64,000 nucleotides of DNA from Clavulina sp. PMI_390 (GCA_015039315.1 WIDE01000071.1:65080-129079), one strand, 5' to 3'. Shown: positions 21,410 through 34,512, counted from the stretch's first letter. Numbers and translations: made by a program. The notes: a model not told the origin generated them from the sequence alone.

Positions 21410-23218
21410 TCAGAAGGCAAAAATCTTATCGATCCGGGCCTTGATCTCGTCTGTTAATTTAGGAATGAGATCCAAGGCACCCAGATTCTCGATAACCTGG
21501 GAAGGCTTCGACGCGCCGATGATCATGCTCGAGACCTGGACCCATACCACAGAATAAGAAAAGCATCAGTTTCCGTACGAGGACATATAAGATAAAGCGG
21601 GACGGACATGAGGATTGGTGGCCGTCCACGCCAGTGCCAGCTGCGAAGTCGTAACCCCGAGTTCTTCAGCGATGGCCGTGAGTTGCTTGACTTTCTCAAT
21701 CTTGGCCTTCACTTCAGGCGTTTGGAAGCGTTCAACCACGCCCTGGACCCATTGGTTTGTCGACGTGGCGAGGCGAGAGTCGGGGGGAATGTTGCCATCG
21801 TTGTACTTGCCTGATCGAAGGCAATGCCGTACAAAGTGTGAATACCGGGGGTATTTCGGGGGAGAACAAGAGGGGACGCACCTGTGAGGAAAGAGGCGGC
21901 GAGAGGACTGAAGATGGTCGTTCCATAGTTGTACTTCTCAAACAAAGGCTAGCATCGGGTGCGGAAGGATGCTCAGCAGCATATACTAACTACGTGCGGC
22001 GTTGGCAGAGATGAAGAATTGGCACGTACAAGGAACTCCTTATCGACTTTCTCCCGATCGAGGCCGTTGTACAAGCACTGGTCCGCGATCTACAAGGATG
22101 AGGACCGTGCCTTGAGAAGATGCGACGGGGTAGGAGGAGTGGCGGCTTCTTACCGGCGCATGAAGGTTGTATTTGTCGGCGATTTCTATCGTTTCCAAAT
22201 GAATACCAGCACGGGACTAATCGGAGTGAATGTCGGTGTCAAAAAAAGGGCTCACGATGCGCCTCCTCGATACGTTCGGCGCTCCACATGCTGGTGGCCC
22301 AGTAGAACGCCTTGCCTTGAGCGATGAGCCAGTTGAACGCTCGCACAATTTCCAACATTGGGACATCAGGATCATCGCGATGCGCGAAGATAATATCCAC
22401 TAATGGTGCAAACAACCGGAGTGAACAGAGAGTTAAGGTACTACTGAGTAAGTGGCGGAGTGCGGCTTAGCTGAGGAAAAATGAACTGACCATAGTCCAT
22501 CTGTAGTCGCTTCAGTGAATCGAGACTGCCTTCGATGATATGTTTACGTGACAGTCCCTTATCATTAGGGCCGAGACGGCCATTAATTCCGAAGTAGACC
22601 TTTTTGATGTCAGGCGGGATCAGTACCTAGGAAGAATGGATCGCATCTCAGCGCAAGAAGGCGAACCTTGGTGCTGATGACTAAGTCGGAGCGTCGGATT
22701 TGAAGCTCCTTGATGACTCGGCCCCTAGAAAGCCATATTGTCGATCATGAGGATCGCGCATATAGTGGGATAGTCGCGATAATGACTGCACATTTCGATC
22801 TCACTCTGGCCGCCAGAGTACTCTTCCGCGGTGTCAAAGCTGACATGAATGTTAGCGTGCGGAAACGCGCGCGGCGCAAAAAGCTTAATCACTAGTTGAT
22901 CCCGGCCTCGAAGGCGGTCTTCATGATCTCTTTGACGGGGTCTCCATTCACGGTGCCACCTATCACAACCGCATGGCAAAACAAGATCAGTTGTCTGAAC
23001 CAGGAAACTGGTAGTGGGTTAGATCAAGCGTGCCATATGTGAGCCATCCTCCTAGCGAAATGATAGGGACCTGGATGCCAGAAGATCCGAGCCTTTTGAA
23101 TATCATGTTCTAATATGACCCCCGCATGAAGGGAGAGTTAGTGGCTGGGAGCCTGAGACGGAGTACGCCAGCCAATCAAAAACCACAGTACTTTCGGATC
23201 ATAGGGGGCGGTAGCCAT
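21410..23218 (-). CDS. Aldo/keto reductase, voltage-gated K+ channel beta-subunit type
   Basis: A many-exon gene of roughly 340 residues. Exon 1 (23218-23192) encodes MATAPYDPK; the next begins NMIFKRLGSSGIQVP. AKR landmarks follow in order: ISLGGWLTYGG, FDTAEEYSGGQSE (catalytic Asp and Tyr), DLVISTK (Lys), IIFAHRDDP (His), YNLHAPVADQCLYN, YGTTIFSPLAASFLTG and SSMIIGASKPSQVIENL, ending RIDKIFAF. The catalytic tetrad is complete. The KRLGSSGIQVP opening and GWLTYGG resemble the Kv-beta-like NADPH-dependent reductases common in fungi; the natural substrate is unknown. The gene converges on the F-box gene at 19755-21281, 128 bp away. Confidence 0.9.
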
Positions 23219-24590
23219 TGCGATCAGTTCGTGGGTTGGGTGGAGTGGAGAGATGCTCAGTGGTGGTGATGGTGGTGGTGGTCAGATAGACGACATTAAC
23301 CCGAAGGATGATCACATCGAGTGTGACATGCAGAGAAGCACGATCGTGTGTGACCTGCTGTGACACCCACAACTGCCACGTTTGGACGCTGGCCTGACGA
23401 GTGCGTCAGCCACTCGGACGTTCGACTAGGATACTCACTATACGCCCAAGCTTTCAGAAATGGAGAACCCCTCTTACATGCCTGGCTAGAAAGGACACTT
23501 GCCGCAGTTGCGCAGCGAAAGTCTCTCCCCCCCAACAACGGTGACATCCGGACATCTAATCTGCGCATACAATCATAGTAGTCAATTCTCCGCTTTTTGG
23601 TTTGCAAATCCATTTGGAAGGTATTCAATCTGCGCCCGCCTCGAAAATAGTGCGCCCTATTCCTTGACGTCGAATCCACTCCAACGAGGCACTTTCCTGG
23701 GCATTGAACCCCGCCCAGCGCATGCACAGCTCACGCCTCACTTTCACCATCCCGAATCCGCTCCATTGTCTGCAAGAAACCAGGCGATGTAATGTGAAAC
23801 TGGTCGTTGTTAGAGGCTCCGCCGTACTCTAAATTCCACACGGTGTATTACCGTGTCTGTTCCCCGTTCTCCTATGTGGCACCCGTGCGGTGTTTCGTCC
23901 CGGGACTAGCTGCGTCTCAATCGGCCAACCCCACTCTAGGATAATTTCTATTGCACCCCTAACATGCAACCTAACATTCACAATGCGAGGTGTCCATTGG
24001 TTGTTGGAACAGTCCTCCACTTCCTCCCGACCGATAGCGCGTTCATATTGTTCTACATGGTGACTCGTATACTCTCCTCCTCGGCCATTATTCCACCATG
24101 GCGCATGATGTGTTCAGCGCGTTGGACCCTGCAAAGGACCATGAATGCTTCGCCCAGCAATCATCATGCGAGCTGCGATCAGCATCAACGACCTCAAATT
24201 ACCGTCCGCTGACAATTCAACATTTTGGATTCTACGAAACCCACTGCATTCATCGCTTGCGGAGGAGCCGTTTGCCGTGTCCAAACTCATCATGCGCATA
24301 CTAAGATGAAGCTTACTCCCGATATCGCCCTATTTATTCCCTCGCCCCATCACAAATCGAAGACGCGGAACCTAACTTGAAGTTCCATTATTCCTTTCCC
24401 CACATTCCTCTGCGGTTTGAGCTCATTCGCTGCAACTGTCAGTGGCCTGCCCCTCTGAGTCGTTCATCATAATAATTATCACGCACCTTCCATCGCAGCC
24501 ATTATAAAAGGTCCAGACTGGCCGTCATCAAACCCCATCCTCCTCTCCTTCTCCTTTCCCTTACTAGTCCTCTGTTAAATCACCTTCACG
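23219..24590. other. Divergent intergenic region with core promoter
   Basis: This 1.37-kb region separates two divergently transcribed genes. It holds a short GGT/GAT tandem repeat at about 23257-23282 and, near the right end, a TATA box and pyrimidine-rich leader. A 143-codon open frame on the minus strand (23727-23296) was considered and is not supported. Confidence 0.5.
24503..24509 (+). promoter_or_regulatory. TATA box of the FAD oxidoreductase gene
   Basis: TATAAAA lies 82 bp before the ATG at 24591 and is followed by a CT-rich stretch (TCCTCTCCTTCTCCTTTCCC), a layout common in strongly expressed fungal genes. The ATG context (CACGATGG) is also favourable. Confidence 0.6.
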
Positions 24591-27500
24591 ATGGTTGTTA
24601 CTCCCAAGAGCACTTTCCGTGACCGTGTTGCCGCCAACCCCCAGCTCACTGAAGGTTCGTGAATTCCTATCACCTAATCTTCTCTCAAATTTAACGGCGC
24701 TCTTCCCTTCATCTAGCTCAAATCGTCAACAGCGGCAACAAGTCTAGTGCTCCTCCCACTGAAACCGATGTCACCGTTGTTGGAGGTGGTATTCATGGTC
24801 TGATCTACAGGTATGCAACGCGATTCCCCTGTAAATCAGCATTGCGACCCATACTAAACTGGTTCTGCAGTATCACCACCAAGCTCACGCACGCTGACGA
24901 GAAGGACGTCAACGTCGCTCTGTTCGAGAAGGCCCCTCGTCCCCAGTGGAAGGTGAGCTAGCATAAACAGCTCCAAAATGATTATCTATTCTAATCACTT
25001 CTTTCTATGTAGATTGGCGGTATGTTAAAATATTCATAACACTATGATCCGGATTTTAATACTCATCCACTTGGTTTCCTCGTATGGTAATGGCTTTCAG
25101 AGAGCACTCTCCCCTACTTCGGCACCTGGCTCGACACCATCGGCCTCAAGCCCGAGGTAAGTCCATCGCTTGTGGCTCTCTAGGTCAAGCATATGTTAAA
25201 TTACTTCCTTTTCAGTACATGCTCCGTCTCTTCACCCTCCACGATGGTCTCGAGTTCTACATCCTCGATCGCGAGAACCAGCCCGAATACAAGGACTTCT
25301 GCGCTCGTGGTCCTCGTAAGTCCTTGCAAACAACTCAACGATTTTGATTGCATACTCATCATCGGGTTCATTGAATCTCCCCCTGTCTTACCATGCTACA
25401 GCTCCTGTACGTCTGAATTCTTGCTCTCGCGCTCAGCTTGATTCTATATAACACTTCTTGATTTATCAAATTAGTTCCTCAACCTTGCCTACCAGCTGCA
25501 GCGTGCCATGTCTGAGCTCCTGCTCACCGTCTACGCCCAGCGCGCAGGCATTGATGTCTGGCACGGACACGCCGCCGATGTGCCCAACGTCAAAGTTGGC
25601 GCTGAGGGAGACGTTATCCCCATCATCAACAAGGACGACAAGTCATCGTTCGTGAACAAGGCTCCCCTCTTGGTCGACGCCACTGGCCGTTTCCGTCAGT
25701 TCGCTAGCAAGAGCGGCCGAGTTCAGCGCTTGGAGGGCATCAACCAGGATGCTTTCTGGGCCTACTTCACCTGCGAGAACGAAGATGGCATCGCTGAGGA
25801 GCTCCGCCACTTCGAGGCTGGCCACACCAACCACGTCTGCTTCCCCGAAGGCTGGATGTACCTCATCCGCATGGTCTCATGGGACGGCTCTCCCCTCGCT
25901 AACCTCATCGACATGATCCACTACATCCTCGACCACGCTGCTGCCAAGACCCAGCACGACCAGATTCCCTCGATGACCGAGCTCGCTGAGATGTTCGGCT
26001 GCAAGTTCCAGTACATCTGGAGCATTGGTTATGCCATCCGTAACGATACCCCCTACCCCGAGGCTGCTGAGCTCGCCACCTACGGCACCAACGAGGCTGA
26101 GCGCCGCTTCAACTTCATCACCAAGAAGTACACCAAGCTCACCAACGTCATGAAGCTCTTCACCCGCATCGAGGACCACTACGGCTCCGACTTCGCCAAG
26201 TGGCACATCCGCAAGCAGCTCAACTACCAGTCGACCGTTGTCTCTGGTCCCGGTTGGGTCACCGTCGGTGATGGTATCGGCTTCACCAACCCCCTGCTCT
26301 CGCCCGGTATCAACGCCGGTATGGGCTCTGACACCCTCGCTGCCGAGCTTACTCTCGCTTCGCTCCGCGCCAAAGACGAGACTGAGAGGCGCGAGGTGTG
26401 GGCCAAGTACGACAAGTACGCCGATGGCGCTGTCAAGTCTCTGCACATGATGAACCAGGTGCGCCTTTTTCATTTCATTTCCTGCTCTTCATTTCGTTGT
26501 CACTGACTCCAGCCTCCGACTCCACTTTTTCTCTTCTCTTCTCTTCTTTTGCTCGGCTTGCGTCAAATAGTTCCTGTACGCCACCTGCCTGCACCCCGAC
26601 ATTGGTGCCCAAGTCGGCTTCCCGCTCAACATGATGGCCGGTCACGCCAAGATGAAGTGGGGTCTTGCCCGCGCGGCCTTCATCACCAACATCAAGGAGT
26701 ACTACAACTACGCCACCCACTGGGTGTGGGGTGCTCAGGTTCGTCTCATTCGTCACCGCTCTCCATAATGCCATATCTCGTGCTCACTCCTTCGCCGGAT
26801 CATATAGGAACCCATCTACATGCGCGTCGCCGAGAAGACGCTCAGCCTGCTCGGCTCCGACGTGCATGACTTCCTCAAGCGTCCCAGCGACGAGGTCGTC
26901 AAGGAAATCACCGAGTTCGCTGCTACTCAGCGTCGCGAGGCTGTTGGCCGTGGTGAATACATCGGCTTCCCCTTCCGTGTACGTCCGCTTCTCTCCCACT
27001 CGGTTTTCTGTACCGTTAGCCTGGTACTCACGCTTGCTTCCTCATCTAACCCCTCCATATACTCTGCCATCTATAGTACTTCGGTTGGTTCAGGTACTTC
27101 AACAACGAGCTCGAGTACGATGAGGTCAAGTACAACACCATGGACTCGATCGAGAGCCAGTGCCACAACTGCAAGACCTGGTACCCCCGCCGCAACGACT
27201 TCAGGATCTGCGGTGCCTGTGGCGTGAAGCGTCTCGAGTCCGAATACGTCGTACGTCCCACTTGCTTTCTTTCCCCACTGCTCGATGGGTCTCCTGACGA
27301 TATACGACTCGGAATAGATCGGCTGGAACGAGCCCTTGATCCCCGAGTACATGATCAAGTACGGCAAGACCACCCCCACCTGGGACGCACTCAACGCCGA
27401 CCACGTCGCCTGGCTCACTGAGCGCAAGGCCCGCATGGAGGCTGAGGAGGCCGCCAAGATGGCCGGTGTGACCGACAGCATGGCGGCCACGACGATGTAA
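24591..27500 (+). CDS. FAD-dependent oxidoreductase (flavin monooxygenase/halogenase-like) with C-terminal Cys4 motif
   Basis: Twelve exons encode 695 residues: 24591-24654, 24717-24810, 24871-24952, 25013-25019, 25101-25156, 25216-25315, 25402-25406, 25475-26458, 26571-26738, 26808-26978, 27077-27250, 27318-27500. All joins keep frame. The FAD-binding motif is VTVVGGGIHG (about residue 40). WKIGESTLPY resembles the GES/GEA motif of flavin-dependent halogenases, and GDGIGFTNPLLSPGINAG is the second FAD motif. The C-terminal third carries CHNC and CGAC about 14 residues apart, a probable zinc knuckle. Two exons are only 7 and 5 nt. Strong preference for C-ending codons and the TATA box suggest high expression. 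The WxWxIP motif of tryptophan halogenases was not seen, so the reaction (oxidation or halogenation) and substrate are open. Confidence 0.82.
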
Positions 27501-28677
27501 AAATTGTCCTTATTCATCATCATTTCATCTGCCTCCGAGTTGTTGTATCACCACCACCTGCTACCCATCATCATCACCACTCTCGTCCAGTCTTTTCTTC
27601 TATGGGACTGGTCGATGTTACTAGACTAGAGGTCATCTCATCCATCATCCAATTTACGCAAATAATGTTGTTACTCCTGTAATCATTTCCTTCTCGTTTG
27701 GAATTCATGATTTCTCTGCCACTCATATTTGGCCTGTCTTGTCTGCGCCAATGACATTGACACTGCGCCGGGATTTACTGTAACTCTTGCGCTTAGCCGC
27801 CTCGGCTGGCTCACATCCAACCTCCTCCGAGTCATGCTCCGTCAGATCATCAATGAATTATATACCTCTCTGGGCAGTAATGACTCCGTCACCGTCGGGG
27901 CGGGGCCAGTCGGAATTTCCATCCAAGGTTAAGATGGTTGTGGAGTATAATTAGTTGTTTGGCGTGAGCCAATTTTTTTTTCTCTTTTCTCTCATCTTTG
28001 TGCCACAACCTTATCTCCCTCCCGGACCTTGACTTGCGCGTGTCCTCTTCCCGAGGGCACGAACAGGAGATACGTCGGGCGGGCCATTAGCGTGGCGTAG
28101 ATGAGAGTTTAAGATTCCGCCTTCGCTGACTCTGCTAGACCGTACACGTCGATGAGCTTCATCAGATAGTAGCGTGATTCACATTCGCATTCGTATTCCC
28201 ATTCTTTTTTCTCTCTCGCTCTATTGCATATAGCCTGTCGTCTAGCACGTGTAATTAGCACTGTTCCATGTTGCAATCCAATCCAGTCGTTCGACATCAA
28301 TTTTTCTATTCTCCTGTCTTTTTTTTCGTGATCATTTTTCCCTCTGGATCCCACCCGAGCACGTGCCAGCATCGAGGGGATCTGCGCGCCGCCGAGATTG
28401 GATTAGGGTAAACACGAGTAAACTCCTCCGGGAGCGCTCGTGCTCTTTCTCCAACCCGACCCTGCTTGCTGTGACCCTGACTATCTTCTCTCTTTCGCCA
28501 CTGGTCTTCTCGTTCTTATCGATAAATTTTTGCTCGTATTTCTTCATCTCTTGGGCTCGTTGGAAACCGCTTGCTTTGTCTCCAAGTTCCGGCGTTAAGC
28601 CGTCGTTCGGGACATCCACTTTTGCATTGCCTTCGCCACTGCACACAAACTTAAACCAGTTCTAAACGAGCACTTGT
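27501..28677. other. Intergenic, no gene recognised
   Basis: Here lie the 3' end of the flavoprotein gene and the promoter of the RhoGAP gene. CAT/CAC-rich and T-rich simple sequence occurs near 27530-27590 and 28310-28330. No coding exon, RNA or repeat family was recognised. Confidence 0.4.
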
Positions 28678-31600
28678 ATGGCGAGCAGTCCTCTCGCTGC
28701 TCGCACCGTCGTCAACAATGCTGCCCGTGCAACGCCTCCCCGTCCGGCTCCAACACATGGCCAATCTCAGAACGGATCGTTGTCGCCTCCAAAGGCTGCG
28801 CAGAGCAACGATCCATCCCGCCTCGCGCGCCGGCCCTCCCACACCACTCTATCGTCTGCGCGATCCGATGCGACAGACGGCACCGCATGGGGCGAGAATT
28901 TCTGGATCACCATCTCTGATCCTCAGGTGTGTGTCCTCGTCTCATAGTGTCTGCTTGGACCCTGAATGCAATGCCTCGTCTCTTCATGTGCTAACTGGGC
29001 ATTATCTTACCCGCTTAGACCGGCGCACAGTTCTATGCGTGTCCTGCGACCGGCGATGCCAGTTGGGAAGCGCCTGCTGGTCACTTCGTGTATGTTCTTC
29101 TCCGTCTTCTCCTGTTGAGTCGCTAAATCAAGGAGCGACCAAAAGTCTCATGCCGCCACTGACAAACATTCATCATTATTATGCATTCATCCTTGGGCCA
29201 TCATCATCAACGTATCATTGCATCGCCATGCTGTAGGATGCCACCAAATGATGCTGGCGAGTGGTGGGAGCTCACCGACGAAGCACGCGACATCCCCTAC
29301 TACTATCACACCAAAACGAAGGAGACACAGTGGACGCGGCCAGAAGGATTCGTGATTCCGCTCAACATTATCCAGGTAAGAGAGCAGGCACGCTCTCCTC
29401 GTGGGGTGCCATAATGCTCTTCACGCTTCTGACGCACTTGCTTCTATGCTTCTTTCATTTATTCCCACCCGTCGTGCGACCGACTTGCAGACGACAACCT
29501 CGATCGGTCGCAAGTTCTCCTTGAATGCCCGGAAGAGCATGGTCGAAGACCCCAGTGCTTCGACGTCTGGCTCACGCTACAGGACCGCGGCAGCCCAGCG
29601 TTCATCAAGCGGCCAGTACCAGCAACAGCAACAGCAACAAGGTCAGCAGCAGTATTCTCCCCAGCAACAACCTCGGGTCTCCTTCTCCGACAGCCGGCGG
29701 TCCAGTCCACCCAGCCCTGGACCAGCGCGCTCTCATGGCTCGTCATCGCGCAACACCCACACACTCTACACCATCCCCTCTGAGCCGAGTGGCAGCCAGC
29801 AAAGTCTCGGACACATCCCCGAGGCATCCGAGTCCAAATCCCATCTCAAGCCCATGCCTGCACCTTCCAACTCGTACAGCACCCCGACCAAGGCGAGTGC
29901 TAGTGTGCCTGAACTGCGCACACAGAGTCTGCAAGGCGCAGCGGAGCGCATCACCGCATCGTCTTCGTCGTCCTCCACGACTGAACTCTCCGCCATGAGG
30001 ATACCCGAAGTGAAGAAGAATGGATCATCGTCGTTCCTTTCTGAACTTGGACCCGGGAGTCCCGTAGGGTACAGCTATCCACGATCATCCACCCCATCCC
30101 CACCCTCACCCTCCATCCCAATCAACGTCACCAGTCCACCAGCCTCTCCACAAAAACTGAAGAAAGCCAACGGTACCCCCTCAAATGGCCATAGCTTCTT
30201 TGGGAAACGCGTTGCATCATCCTCTTCGGGTCCACCTCAAGTCCAGCTCAACGGGCTCGGTACAGGGAACTATCCTTCCGGAGGGAGGAGCGCGAGTCCG
30301 GCAGGGAAGAATAGGACTGCGTCATCACCTGCTGTGGGCGGCGGAGGTGTTCGTGGGCGCGTCGACTCGTCCAACTTGAATGGTTTGAGGAGTGGGGTCC
30401 GGAATGGTGTGAATGGGAGGAGTGACTCGCCGCATGGGAGCATGACGGATTTGATTGGCGCGCCTGTGCTGGATCGAAGTGAGTTCTGATTCTTCTCTTT
30501 CCATACTCATTCGTTGAGGATAATATGTGCTGATCATCATTTCGTTGATGTACGTGATCCAGCGACGACTGCGAAGATGAATCCTGCTCTGCAGAATGGG
30601 AATCGACCGATTATGGTGGATACAAGGCGGTTGAGCACTGGGTACGCTACTCTTCTTTATGGTATTCGGTTATGAAGAACGCAAGTGCTGATGTATACGT
30701 CTTTGCTGACGTTCCTTGACCTGTTGTAGCACTCACCACACGCTTCCTCGAGAACTCGTCGATGACATCGAACGGTTTATGACAAGTGAATTCGCCCAGT
30801 CATACTTCTCGACGCATCGGAGAGGGCTCATATTCCGGAGAAGAGTACCACTTGAGGAAATGATGCAATGGCAAAAAGTTCGTCTCACTTCTCATCCTAC
30901 GTCTACATCTCGCATATATCTAACCTTTTCTCGTCCTCTCTTTCCTAACCCGTCACCACAGAACCCACTCACAGGACCATTACTAGTCCTGAAACGTCAA
31001 TGGCACAAAGACGCCCTCAAAATCTTCCGTGTTGTTCAGACAGTGATGGGCGACCGCGAGCTCGTGCGCGGGCACGTCGACGGCACAACATCCATTCCTT
31101 CTTCCACCAGCTCGCATTCATCTTCCACTTCGTCCGCGCTAGGGACCAGCTCATCGTCAGGCGGGCACGGGGAAATGAATGGGAGAGTGAATGGGTCCGT
31201 TACTATTCTGGAGGCGGAAAGATGGGTGCTGGGTATGGGCGTGAGTCAAGGAGAGCTGAGGGATGAGATATACTGTCAAGTGATGAAGCAGCTGACGAAG
31301 AATCCCGATGCGTATGTCACGTTACTACTATCTTCGCCGCTCATTCAATACTCTACTTGAGCGCAATACTGACCTGAATATCCTTTTATGCTCCCCTTCG
31401 ACTTCAACAGCGACAGCATCTTCCGCGGCTGGCAGCTCTTCTGCGTCATCCTCGTCACCTTCCCTCCCTCCAAAAACCTGGAGGGGTATGTCGGGACGTT
31501 CATCCAAGAGCGCATCACCACCAAGCGCGATGATCCAGGGAGAATCGATGTGATGGCCAAGTACTGTCTGCAACGGCTGGGTGCCATCGCGAAGAAGGGT

Positions 31601-32495
31601 CCACGGGGCAAGCCACCGACGTTGGCAGAGATCGAGACCGCATCAGTATGTATCCCGTTCGTCTCTCGTGATTCCTCGCTCACATTTTGTCTTACGTCTA
31701 GGATGCGGCTTTCAACCCTTCCACATTCGGCGCATCTCTCGACTTTATCTTCAAACTCCAGCAACGCTCATACCCCGACGCTAAAGTACCCATTATCCTC
31801 CCCTTCCTCGGCGATGGAATCATTGCTCTCGGTGGTCTTGCCACGGAAGGCATATGGCGCATTTCTGGCGACTCTGAGACAGTCTCAGAGCTCAAAGTGC
31901 GCATCGACAGAGGGTACTATAACCTCGAAGGTATCGATGACTGCCATGTGCCCGCTTCACTTCTGAAGCTATGGCTGCGCGAGCTTGAGGAGCCTTTGAT
32001 TCCTGAAGCTATGTACAATGAGTGTTTGGCGGTGTCGGCAGAGCCAGACAAGGTCATTGATGTTGTAAGGCGGCTACCGACGATTAATCGTCGGGTGTTG
32101 CTGTTTGTCATTAGCTTGATGCAGCTGTTCTTGCACGATAATATCATAGCTGTCACAGTAAGTGGTCATCCGTTCTTTCTTTACTTTGTCTTGAGTGCTC
32201 GGTGACTTATTCCATGGCTATGCAGAAAATGACAAGTCCTGCGATGGCGCTTGTAATCTCTCCAGCACTTCTTCGGTGTACTTCCGACCATTTCTCAACC
32301 GTTTTCACTAATGCTCAGTAAGTTATTTCTTCATACGGTAGGGTGCTAATTACTTACTGCCCTCTATTGTCGTTCCACCCATACAGACACGAGCACACCT
32401 TCGTTCATAATCTCCTCGTCCATCTCCAACCTCATCGGATTGATCCCGATTACATCCCAATGCACGGCCAAGGGTCGAATCCTCGTGGTCGATAA
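28678..32495 (+). CDS. WW-MyTH4-RhoGAP protein (ARHGAP39/Vilse-like)
   Basis: A multi-exon gene starts at ATG 28678 and stops at TAA 32493-32495. Domains in order: a degenerate WW repeat (GENFWITISDPQ joined to TGAQFYACPATGDASWEAP), a good WW domain (GEWWELTDE ... YYYHTKTKETQWTRPEGF), a long Ser/Pro/Gln-rich linker with a polyQ run, a MyTH4 domain (FAQSYFSTHRRGLIFRRR ... RDEIYCQVMKQLTKNP ... GWQLFCVILVTFPPS), and a C-terminal RhoGAP domain with the arginine finger in GIWRISGD and LKLWLRELEEPLIP. This order matches metazoan ARHGAP39. It should switch off Rho-family GTPases and link them to microtubules or membranes through MyTH4; the target GTPase is not evident. Confidence 0.92.
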
Positions 32496-33002
32496 CCCTC
32501 ATCCATTTCCTCCCCGCCATGTCTCAATTCATGCTGAAGGGTTGAGTCTTTGTGTCACCATCTCGCATCACTTTGCACTACCAGTTGCACCTTTTTATAT
32601 CTCTCAAAACCTTACACTCATTTCTCGTTTCGCATTCCGAAGTCTCTTGGTTCTCCTTGCTTTACCTATTCATTCCTTTCTTGGACCTGTTGGATTATAA
32701 TGTTACGATTGCTGAATCTTTTGAATTTCTCACTTAAACTATCCTTTCCTTTCGTCTCTCACCTCTCACCTCTCACCTCTCACCTCTCATCTGTCCCTTT
32801 CCTTTTCTTATTCTACTCTAGGGCATTATCAGTCAATCAAGTGTACTCTGTTATGGGAAATGAACACATGAATTGAGTCACATTCCCCGTCCCGCCTGTC
32901 GGAGGTTTCAGTCTACTGAGTTACAGTAACATAAACTCCGATAATCATGAAAACATCCAAATTGGAAAACAGAATTATTGGAGTTGGTACGTCCCCACTA
33001 GC
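32496..33002. other. Convergent 3' region with heptanucleotide repeat
   Basis: This spacer lies between two converging genes. Around 32757-32792 the 7-nt unit TCTCACC repeats about five times in a generally CT-rich tract. No gene was recognised. Confidence 0.5.
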
Positions 33003-34512
33003 CTAGAAGGGTGGTAAGTAAGTGGGCTCGGCGTCAAATGTCGTGAAGAGGGCGTCCCAATTTTGCAATCCCCACAAAGCAAAAGGGGACGACCGACGAT
33101 AGCCAATCTTAATCGCAGGGTGCTTTGTGACAAATTGCTCGTTAAACATATTCCGTCGTTCTTCCGAGAGATCAATGTAGTAGACAAAACAGAAACCCAA
33201 GGATAAAGGGGGGACCGCCCGCGCGTTCACTTGGCTGGACCAGTAATCGAGCAAACGCAGAGGGCCAGGCCACTCGGTTGGGTTTCTGAGCATCAACTTT
33301 GCCACAACAAGCCGAAGCTTAGTTGCACGAGTACAAGCCATAGCAAGGTCTACCGATAGGAAGCCCTGCAAGTTCAAAACCTCGAGAGCTCGAAATTCGG
33401 GCAAAAGGGGTGGTAATAATGGAGCTTCGGTGTATTCCCAATCCAGGGTGAGTGAACGAAGGTGCAAGAATTGGGATGGTTTGGGTAAAGACGATACATC
33501 AATGCATCGCTTTATGCTATCTTTGAGCACAATTGAAATAACATTGGGGGCGTAGAGATGAGGAAACAGCGACACAGGACCTATTGAACTGAGGGCTAGA
33601 TGTCGAAGAAGTGGAAGCAAAATTTGTTTCGGAGACAGCGAGGACTCTCGTAGGTTTGGGGTGGTCGGGACACCACCCTCTAGCCACTCTAGCGACAAGA
33701 GCGAAGACGCTTGGGAGATGATGTTATATGTGGCTGAAGGGTCTACATATCCAGAGACTGTGAGCTTCTTCAGAATATCTGGCTCTGCCAGGATGGGTTT
33801 AACTATCGGAAATGTTGCATAGGATCTCTCCCGACCCGAAAAGACTATGGATAGATTTTGGATAGAGCTGGCATACGAGAGGTCCAGCGACTTCATGTCG
33901 AGATCTCTACATTCTCCCGTGGCTCGGACGTCAAGCGACTTGACATTTAGCAGACTCGGCGCTTGGTTCAAGATAATGAGGGGAAGGAGGCCGCCAGCTT
34001 CTAGGAGGATATTCTCACATTGTGAGAATACTGGGTATAGTGATATATGAAAGGAATCCTCCGGTTCTGGCGTGGGCATTGGGGGTGATTTCCACAAGCC
34101 ATCCGCCTTATTTTGCAAGATGAGGGAGATTCGAGCGGGCGTGGAGAGCCGGATGTCATGAAGGAATGATTCATGAAATTGTTGGGATTTGGTGAAGAGT
34201 ACCATCCCCTCATCGTTCACGACGATGTTACTGAACGACTGGCGAGGGAAACCCGTGACCGCCCACAGGGATTTCGTTGCATGTGCAACCTGACGCCAAC
34301 GGAAGCAAACGCTGGCCAAAGCTGCGCGATTCTTCCTCAAGATCGCAAAAGATCTTTCGAGGTTGTTTGGGTCGACATCTCCTCGGTTGACGCATTCTAG
34401 GAATATCTCGCTAAGCAACTCAGGAGGAAGAGCAGTGACGACCGATTGCCAGTTTAGCTCTCGCAACTTGATGATCTCGGCCGGGTCGGAGAAGTCTCAA
34501 AATTGTAGACAT
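33003..34512 (-). pseudogene. F-box/LRR-like protein, subfamily C member 1, start out of frame
   Basis: The F-box (TALPPELLSEIFLECVNRG; SVCFRWRQVAHATKSLW) and leucine-rich region are intact, ending SPFALWGLQNWDALF and DAEPTYLPPF. The frame as it stands has no ATG before the F-box. Compared with the relative at 60861-62366, whose start is ATG TCG ACG, the matching ATG TCT ACA here is at 34512, but 46 nt separate it from the codon matching IKL, so it is one nucleotide out of frame. The gene may have lost its start, use an unseen 5' exon, or contain an assembly error. It is divergent from the F-box gene at 34645 with only about 130 bp between. Confidence 0.65.

Noticed and set aside
23296..23727. 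143-codon minus-strand frame between the aldo/keto reductase and flavoprotein genes
   Set aside because: No conserved motif and Cys/Arg-rich composition typical of chance frames.
25877..26473. 198-codon minus-strand frame under the FAD oxidoreductase
   Set aside because: Antisense shadow created by strong codon bias; low-complexity V/L/G/D composition and no recognisable motif.
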